Below, one piece after another: positions 50,850-57,500 of a DNA stretch of 64,000 nucleotides. The DNA is from an uncultured Parabacteroides sp. GTDB taxonomy: Bacteria > Bacteroidota > Bacteroidia > Bacteroidales > Tannerellaceae. Made by a program: the position numbers and the translations under genes. The stretch spans positions 46,077-110,076 of the forward strand of contig CAJTMR010000011.1 in NCBI GenBank assembly GCA_910577325.1, given 5' to 3'. How positions within the stretch are numbered: the stretch's first letter is position 1; each line of letters starts with the position of its first letter. Below the pieces are notes generated by a model. It saw only the letters and a program-made list of their open reading frames with translations, had not been told where the DNA came from and searched no databases.

Positions 50850-52112
50850 TTAATTTACTCCAGGCGCAAATACTTTTACATCAAAAGTCACCGTGTCCGT
50901 GTATTTCGGCTTTTCATTCGCATTATGCCCGTAAATGGAAAAATGATATAAATAGAACAAGACTCCCTCTTCCCGCTTTGGTGCTTCCAAATTATTAAGG
51001 GCATCCCATAAGAAAATCTGTCCGTTCTTTATATTTTTCAGATTAAGATCCTGCCTGTCACCGGATTGCCAAGAGAACTTTTGAGCTATTGCTTCAGTAA
51101 CCCCCTCATCCGTGGCAAGATCTATAATTTCAGCTTCTTCTTCATACAAATCATCTCTCCAATACTTGATACACAAAGAACCGACACCTGCAAACATTTT
51201 AAAACCAACCGTCATGCCATCGCCGGATGTACCATCCACAACAGGGACTTCCTTCACATCGCCGGATTTAAAATGAACGGGATATAATTCAGGTTGAGTA
51301 AATTCTTCCCACATGAAATCCGGAATATCTATCGGAATATCCTTATTCGTCAATTCGTCGTCCAGCACGACATCCAGCCCGATCCCGTTGAAAGCACCGC
51401 CATCTGTCTTAAATATCAGATGGACATTCTGACGCCGTTCCAATTTGATCGCATCCGGAACAGAATATGTTTTGCTCTGTTCTTCCCCTTTCTTCCGTAC
51501 CCGAATTCGGACTGTCATATCCGTCCCTTCCTTATCCACCTGTAGATAAGCCGGGCGTGATTCCTCCTTGGAAACCTCAAATTCATCAGAGGCAAAAGAG
51601 GTACTGAGCAGCACGGCATAGTCCTCGTAAGCTTCCTGAAATACGGAGGTGTACTCAACTGATACTCGTGCATTACCCAACGAACAGACTACGTCCAGCG
51701 AGGTGTTCATACCGGATTTGACCGTAAAATCGGCACTTCCTTCGAAATAAGGATTTTCGAAAGCGGCGGGGAGGTTATCGCCTTTGGAGGCAACAAGGGT
51801 GTAGAAGCCTTCCGGCAGTTCGATCTCCAAAGGCATTTGGTCGAAGCGGTCAAAAGAACAGACCGTGTCAGACGCCTGGCGGATGGAGATCCGATAGTCG
51901 TCTGTCGTCAGGAACCGGTCGAATTCATTCGCACCCACCGATTTGGTAGCATTGCTGACACCTTTATTTACCGAAACCGTATCGGCCGCCAAGGAAAGGC
52001 GCAATTTTCCGGAACCGCCCGTTCCGTCTCCACCAGAATCGCAAGAAGAAAATGCCCATAAACAAACAGACACAAGAGCAAACAAACCCTTTATATTCTT
52101 CATTCTATCCAT
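50850..52112 (-). CDS. DUF4493 lipoprotein, first gene of the operon
   Basis: I start it at the ATG at 52110-52112 (MDRMKNIKG), which has an AAAGGA ribosome site 7 nt upstream; an ATG at 52130 lies before that site. The lipobox is LWAFSSCDSGGDG. A DUF4493 domain covers about residues 55-250 (TTDDYRISIRQASDTVCSFDRF, LPEGFYTLVASKGDN, CSLGNARVSVEYTSVFQEAYEDY). A second beta region (about 265-420) is unassigned. It opens a six-gene minus-strand operon and is divergent from the AraC-type regulator, with a 279-bp shared control region. Confidence 0.82.
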   Translation of the reverse strand: MDRMKNIKGLFALVSVCLWAFSSCDSGGDGTGGSGKLRLSLAADTVSVNKGVSNATKSVGANEFDRFLTTDDYRISIRQASDTVCSFDRFDQMPLEIELPEGFYTLVASKGDNLPAAFENPYFEGSADFTVKSGMNTSLDVVCSLGNARVSVEYTSVFQEAYEDYAVLLSTSFASDEFEVSKEESRPAYLQVDKEGTDMTVRIRVRKKGEEQSKTYSVPDAIKLERRQNVHLIFKTDGGAFNGIGLDVVLDDELTNKDIPIDIPDFMWEEFTQPELYPVHFKSGDVKEVPVVDGTSGDGMTVGFKMFAGVGSLCIKYWRDDLYEEEAEIIDLATDEGVTEAIAQKFSWQSGDRQDLNLKNIKNGQIFLWDALNNLEAPKREEGVLFYLYHFSIYGHNANEKPKYTDTVTFDVKVFAPGVN

Positions 52113-52391
52113 AATTATCCTTTTTTTCATTCAAGAGAGACTGTTACCTGATAAAAATCTTTGCAAAGAAACAGTTATTCTACAATCCCAGCAAGGTCTA
52201 TTTATATTATTACCTGTCCTATTTATCAGATTCATCAATTCATCCCAACACATATATAAGCATTTAGATATTCAAGTATATCCGTTTTATCAGATTTTCC
52301 ACACACAGAGACGAAAAATAAAAATACAATTTTAAAAGTTGTCTGCAAAAAATCAAAACAGTTTTCTATATTTGTAACATTCAATCATATC
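52113..52391. promoter_or_regulatory. Divergent control region between the DUF4493 operon and the AraC gene
   Basis: No gene is visible. A TATATTTG -7 box on the plus strand (52367-52374) serves the AraC gene. The minus-strand promoter is not obvious. CTTTGCAAAG (about 52159-52168) is a 10-bp palindrome that may be an operator. Confidence 0.45.
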
Positions 52392-53246
52392 ATGCAAATC
52401 GAAAACAACATCCCCAAAATAGACCTTCCCGAAAATTGGATTATCGGGCGGCTTTCGAAAAACGACATCGGATTGCTGAATCTTTATGCCAACAACCCGT
52501 GTAGGCTGAAAGCCGGAATTTTCGTCCTGTGCATGCGGGGTGATTTCGAAGCCTCCATCAACCTGACGCACTACCGGGTAGAACCCGGCAGTTTCATCAC
52601 ACTCCCCCCGGGCACAATCTTGCAGATACACAAGACGGAAGGAAACTTGGAAATTTATTTCATGGGGTTCTCGTCCGGTTTCATCGATCAGGCGAAAATC
52701 GACTATTCCGTCCTGGACATCTATTATGCAGCCAAGGACAATCCGATTGTCCAGTTAAAAGAACGTCCCGCCGAGTTGCTGAAAGACTATTTCTCGCTGC
52801 TGATCAATACCTACGAATTGTATGGCGGCGTGTTGAACGACCAACTTCTGGATCATCTTTTCTACGGTATCCTCATGGGCGTGACCGCCTTATACAAAGA
52901 TAAAATCAAGGAAACCTCCAACCTGTCCAAGTCCGAACAGATCAGCAAGAAGTTCAACCGGCTGGTCATGCAAAACTATGCCACGCAACGAAGCGTTGCG
53001 TGGTATGCCAAAAAGCTTGGCATCACGCAGGCGCATCTCAGTACGATCGTCAGGCAGACGACCGGCAAAACCTGTATTGACATCATCACTTCGATGGTGA
53101 TCATGGATGCCAAGGCACAACTGAAATCAACGAACCTCAGTATCCACGACATCGCCTATTCGCTGAACTTCACCAATATGTCGTTTTTCGGGAAATACTT
53201 CAAACGCCATGTTGGAATGGGACCGTTGGAGTATCGTAATAGCTAA
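52392..53246 (+). CDS. AraC family transcriptional regulator
   Basis: The N-terminal half (about residues 10-110) has a cupin-like sensor fold (IFVLCMRGDFEASINLTHYRVEPGSFITLPPGTILQIHK). The C-terminal domain (about 185-284) carries both AraC helix-turn-helices: VAWYAKKLGITQAHLSTIVRQTTGKT and LSIHDIAYSLNFTNMSFFGKYFKRHVGMGPLEYR. Length 284 is typical. It is divergent from the DUF4493/PCMD operon and is the natural candidate to control it. Its ligand is unknown. It converges on the Rpn-type nuclease gene. Confidence 0.92.
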   Translation: MQIENNIPKIDLPENWIIGRLSKNDIGLLNLYANNPCRLKAGIFVLCMRGDFEASINLTHYRVEPGSFITLPPGTILQIHKTEGNLEIYFMGFSSGFIDQAKIDYSVLDIYYAAKDNPIVQLKERPAELLKDYFSLLINTYELYGGVLNDQLLDHLFYGILMGVTALYKDKIKETSNLSKSEQISKKFNRLVMQNYATQRSVAWYAKKLGITQAHLSTIVRQTTGKTCIDIITSMVIMDAKAQLKSTNLSIHDIAYSLNFTNMSFFGKYFKRHVGMGPLEYRNS

Positions 53247-53279
53247 ATAAATACGAATAAACGTTTTACCCACAAAAAA

Positions 53280-53384
53280 AGAACACGAAACTTCTCCGGT
53301 TTATTTTCCGGGATGTTCCGTGTTCTCTTTTATCTAATCTTTAATCCTTTTCGGCAGCTTATTTCACCTCAACCTTTTCAGTAC
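53280..53384 (-). pseudogene. 3'-end scar of a T9SS-type gene with its terminator, downstream of the Rpn gene
   Basis: This block matches 54507-54608, the end of the 1862-residue protein gene. It holds the last codons (EKVEVK and stop, with two silent differences), the downstream CGGCAGC segment and a hairpin (AGAACACG at 53280-53287 with CGTGTTCT at 53319-53326). No gene body precedes the codons: the Rpn gene's stop lies 11 bp away. The hairpin can still terminate transcripts from both the Rpn gene and the convergent AraC gene. Confidence 0.75.
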
Positions 53385-53395
53385 AATATACTATA

Positions 53396-54433
53396 TCATT
53401 CAGAAAGTAGCTTTTCAATACTACTTTCTGATATAGATAGAATAGTAGCAATTTCATGGGTTGACATATTACGTGAAATAAGGTTCCTAATTGTTGAACG
53501 CAAAATATCTTTCTGCTGTTCAAGCTCCTGGTCTTTTTGCACGAGTGCTTGATCTTTTTGTTCGAGTTCCTGATCTTTTTGTTCGAGCTCCTGATCCTTT
53601 TGTTCAAGCTCCTGATCCTTTTGTTCGAGCTCCTGATCCTTTTGTTCGAGCTCCTGATCCTTTTGTTCGAGAAGTTTGTCTTTTAACATGATGGTAGTGT
53701 CACGCGCTTCTATTTCCGAAAGGATTTCGTCTTCGACCTGCATTTCGCGGCGGATTTCAGGAGAGGCAGCGGCAAGCGTCAAACGTCTGACGAGAAGAAG
53801 CTCGTCCACTCCCATCTTTTCTTCGTCGATATTGAGCAGATGATCGTCGGAGGATATACGCAAGCCTTGGTCGAATATGCTGAGGATACGTTCAAGATAG
53901 TTCCGGGCATTTTCTTTCAGGTATGGGAGCTGCACGATGATGCTGTCGTGTGTCAGGCTTTCGATAAATGGGTCAGGCACTCCTTTACGAATCTCTCGGT
54001 TGTCATAATCCAGATAGTGGCGGCGCACATAGACGACCGGCTGGTCCAGATCACCGATTTTATGTCCAAGGATATAAATGGAGATGATTGGCAAACCGAA
54101 GCCTCCCGGAGTTTCCTCCACGATGTTCTCCTTATTTAGATACTGGGTCCCCAGGTATTGCCGGAAACGAAGCGTTTCCGTTGCAAGCCACGTCTTCTGC
54201 AATTCGATTAAGACGAGCCGCTCCGTACCCGAGGCGTCCACTATCTTCGCCGAGAAATCGATACGGAACAGGGATATGCGTGTTTGTTGCAAATTGGTAT
54301 ATTCGTTGCGACGCATTTTCAAGTCGCGTACTTCCTGTTTCAACAGGGCGGAAAGCAGAATCTTGGCTGCCCGTTCGTCTTCAAGGAGGAACTTGAAGAC
54401 AGAGTCGTAAATCGGATTGGCTATCAGAGTCAT
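53396..54433 (-). CDS. Rpn/PD-(D/E)XK nuclease family protein (transposase-like)
   Basis: The N-terminal part is the PDDEXK_2/Rpn-type fold: ANPIYDSVFKFLLEDERAAKILLSALL, then RIDFSAKIVDASGTERLVLIELQKTW with the Asp and ExQ/K catalytic residues. Rpn proteins of E. coli are DNA endonucleases that raise recombination without RecA. From about residue 252 to 305 a coiled coil is made of seven near-exact LEQKDQE heptads, followed by a small C-terminal helix-turn-helix-like piece (STHEIATILSISESSIEKLL). A TACCTTTG -7 box lies 30 bp upstream. The gene is bracketed by two versions of the same 3' end and terminator. Confidence 0.88.
   Translation of the reverse strand: MTLIANPIYDSVFKFLLEDERAAKILLSALLKQEVRDLKMRRNEYTNLQQTRISLFRIDFSAKIVDASGTERLVLIELQKTWLATETLRFRQYLGTQYLNKENIVEETPGGFGLPIISIYILGHKIGDLDQPVVYVRRHYLDYDNREIRKGVPDPFIESLTHDSIIVQLPYLKENARNYLERILSIFDQGLRISSDDHLLNIDEEKMGVDELLLVRRLTLAAASPEIRREMQVEDEILSEIEARDTTIMLKDKLLEQKDQELEQKDQELEQKDQELEQKDQELEQKDQELEQKDQALVQKDQELEQQKDILRSTIRNLISRNMSTHEIATILSISESSIEKLLSE
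53519..53665 (-). repeat. Tandem 21-bp repeat, seven units, coding a heptad coiled coil
   Basis: Seven 21-bp units (53519, 53540, 53561, 53582, 53603, 53624, 53645) encode LEQKDQE with few changes. Each unit is one coiled-coil heptad, so gain or loss of a unit keeps the reading frame and register. Units near the 5' end of the gene are most alike, a sign of recent slippage. Confidence 0.9.
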
Positions 54434-54462
54434 GGCTGTATGTTTTTAGTTACCGTTTCGAA

Positions 54463-54470
54463 CAAAGGTA
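54463..54470 (-). promoter_or_regulatory. -7 promoter box of the Rpn-type gene
   Basis: Minus-strand TACCTTTG matches TAnnTTTG, 29 bp before the ATG at 54433, so the gene carries its own promoter downstream of the terminator at 54507-54552. Confidence 0.5.
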
Positions 54471-54506
54471 GGGATTTATATCGAAGTTCCAAAGATATTC
54501 AAAACA

Positions 54507-54552
54507 AGAACACGGAGCACATGGATTTATTATCCGTTGTGCTCCGTGTTCT
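54507..54552 (-). terminator. Strong terminator after the 1862-residue protein gene
   Basis: A perfect 15-bp stem (AGAACACGGAGCACA at 54507-54521 with TGTGCTCCGTGTTCT at 54538-54552) followed on the minus strand by TTGTTTTG. It ends the fimbrial operon. A weaker relative is found at 53280-53326. Confidence 0.85.
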
Positions 54553-54581
54553 CTTTATATAATCCTATTCGTATCGGCAGC

Positions 54582-57500
54582 TTATTTCACTTCTACCTTT
54601 TCGCTTACGACCTGCGAACCGCTTTCGGCACGGACGACGTAGATGCCCGGTGCGAGATGTTCGACGGAGGTAGTCGGTGCGTTCAAGTTGCGCAAAGTGC
54701 GCAGGGCACGGCCGGCGATGTCATAAACCGTTACACCGTTCAGCGGGTCGACGGAGGAGATATCGATCCGTCCGGGTGCGCTGTTATAGAAGATAATACG
54801 GTTAAGGGCGATGATCTCGTTGGAGGTGGCAATCGAACCGTTCAGGAAATAGCGTCCGGAAGTATTGCCCGGGACAGTCAACGTCAGGTCGTCGGTCACG
54901 TCATAGCGCTTGCCGGTCTGCTTGTCTACCAGCTTCACGTTCTTCATAGCACCCGATACCGCAAAGCTCAGCTCTACCGGGATCGCATCTTTGCCATAGA
55001 CGCCGAGGGGGATTTCCGTCAGTTCCGGCGTCACGTTGATAGCCGTCATCTGGTTGCCGGCAAGGGTGTAGACTTGCGGGGCGGATACTTCCTCGTTGAT
55101 CAGCAGGGCGGCATCTTCGCCCTCCACATAGCTGTCTGATGCGGTGACAAGACCGGCAACGACGGCAGTATTGCAAACGCCGTCACGAGTAGCAGTGATG
55201 CGCAATTGCGGCAGAGATTCATCGGCAGGGGAAGAAGTGGCAGAGCGCAAACCCAGTTTTCCGGTTGCCGGGGCTTTCGCAATCATGCCGGTGTTGAAAG
55301 TGGCAGAAGCCAGATCCTTCACGATGAATGACTGGAGAGGAGCGACAAACTTAGGATCTGTGTCACCTGTCGAGATGCTATATGCATCGCCCAGGATATT
55401 GGTAACCGTACCTGTAGCGGTCATGATATAGTAAGTATTTGTTGACTTACCATTTAAAAACTTTTCCATATCCAGATGCGACATGAACGGGTTGCCGAAC
55501 ATACCGCCGGTAGAAGAAGCCGGACAAGACGTAACGGCATTCTGACCTCTTTCATCAGGGCTGATATGGAAGCGGCCGTTGCCGGTACGATGGGTCAACG
55601 ATGTCTCATTTCCTTCACCAGTCGTATTACCATAATATTTATAGCTCATATCCACTTTGGGCAGACGGAACAACACTTTGTCACTACCCAAAGTTGTAAC
55701 ATTCGCCTTTGTCCCAATCGAAAATCCCGTACCCGGTGTGAAGGGAACATCTACATCGTTATACAGGTTCGACCAACTGCCTTTGATAGCATAATTGACT
55801 TGGTTATTAGAACCTGTACCCGGACGAACAACCGTAGCCGTTGTCTTGTCCCATCCACGCATATAGACAGCCGGATTCCAACGGGTATATTTGGTATTAT
55901 CCTCATAATTGATCTCCCCAAATGCCGGTGTTTCCTGACGTGCATATTTACCTACTCCGTTTCCTGTCGGTAAATACATATCCCCTGATACTACGCCTTT
56001 CAAGGGCGATGCGAGCATATACCAGCGGTTCGGAGCCATTTCATAATCTACATGAGCCGTGTTGTAGGTCAGGTATTCCGTATGCAGGATTTCCGATTCG
56101 GGCTTGATGTAGATCTCATCGCAGGTGTTGCCGTAGAAGCGGACACAGGAGTAGTTGTGAATTGAACTGGCTTTATCCGGGTTAGTAACACTTCCGAACA
56201 ACTCTCGTTCATAATCCGGATCGGCAAGCAAGTCGTACTCGATGTTCTTGGTAGCGGCTCCGATGGTTGCATCCATGCTTGTCGGAGCCATATTCAACAA
56301 GGCTTTCGGATCTGTTGTCCGTTTGCTCAATTGGTACAGATGCGGATAGGAGGCATAAGCTTTACCACCATTATCGGCAATCGTCACTTTTGTGAAACGC
56401 ATCGGGGTGTAGGCTTCATTGTGTGTACCATTTACATTTGCAACACCTGTTGTATAAAGCTCAACATCATTAGACCGTCTCCAATGGCTTGGTCCGTCAT
56501 TGTTCCAGTTGTGCATACCTTCTGCGCTTCCCACCCACGTCACGTATTCGGGGACGATTTTGAGGGTGAGTTGGAAAGAACCGGTATAAGTGGTATTACT
56601 TTTTTCATCTTTTACGGCATAAGGTATATCGACCATATACCAAAAACCTTCTTTGAAGTTGTCAACGGCTTTCTGGTTGAATTCGATTTTGAAATAATTT
56701 GTAGCCCAGGCTGCTGTTGTAGCCTTATCGACAAGCTCCACCAAAGTTGCAACCGGATCTGTGTTATTATATTTCCCATCAGAAGTCTTCAAAACCGTTA
56801 TGTTGGTATTTGCATCATTCTTATAGAATTTCTCACCCGTTTCCGATTTGCGCATATGAACCGGAATACGCAATGTCCCATTGTTCACTTGCATATCTTG
56901 TATCTGAACTAAGCCGACACGGACAGAGCGGACATGTTTGCCTCCCCAATCATCCGGCTGGTCAGGATTATCCGGGTCTTTGGGGTCCGGGTCTTTGGGA
57001 TCATCCGGATCTTTAGGATCGGGTACGTCGGGATCACCCGGCTCTATGGTCGGTGGGGTCGGGCCTAATTGGATTACGACAGGGTCCGGGCAATACAAAT
57101 GGTGATCAATCTCATTACCATCACTATCTTGTTGAGCTTTTGGCAAACCTATAATTGTTTGGTATTTGTTTGTCATTTTATACTCAAAAGACTGTGTATC
57201 AAAAACAAATTTTCCATTCTCTTTTGTATCCTTGTTATATACTTCTCCATAAGTGGTTAAAGCTTTTTTTATATCAGTGCTCTGATCCTTATCTGTAGAA
57301 TAGCGCGTTAGTGCCTGTGCTATTGTGTACGTACTACCATCCACTGATACTTTTTTTGTATTGAACTCTACAGTATCTCCAATAAACCAGTCGAACTGGG
57401 CATCTTTCAATGTCGTCCATGTTCCGTCATCCAAATATCGGAAATTACCGGCTATTTTATATGTTTTTCCCTGTTCCGCATTTGCCGGCGATGAGATTTC

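Noticed and set aside
53359..53607. 82-residue frame on the minus strand ending in EKVEVK
   Set aside because: Most of it overlaps the Rpn gene's heptad repeat in another frame. Only its last codons are informative, as the 3'-end scar.
53491..53691. Plus-strand frame of repeated FVRAPDP-like residues
   Set aside because: It is the antisense shadow of the LEQKDQE-coding tandem repeat.
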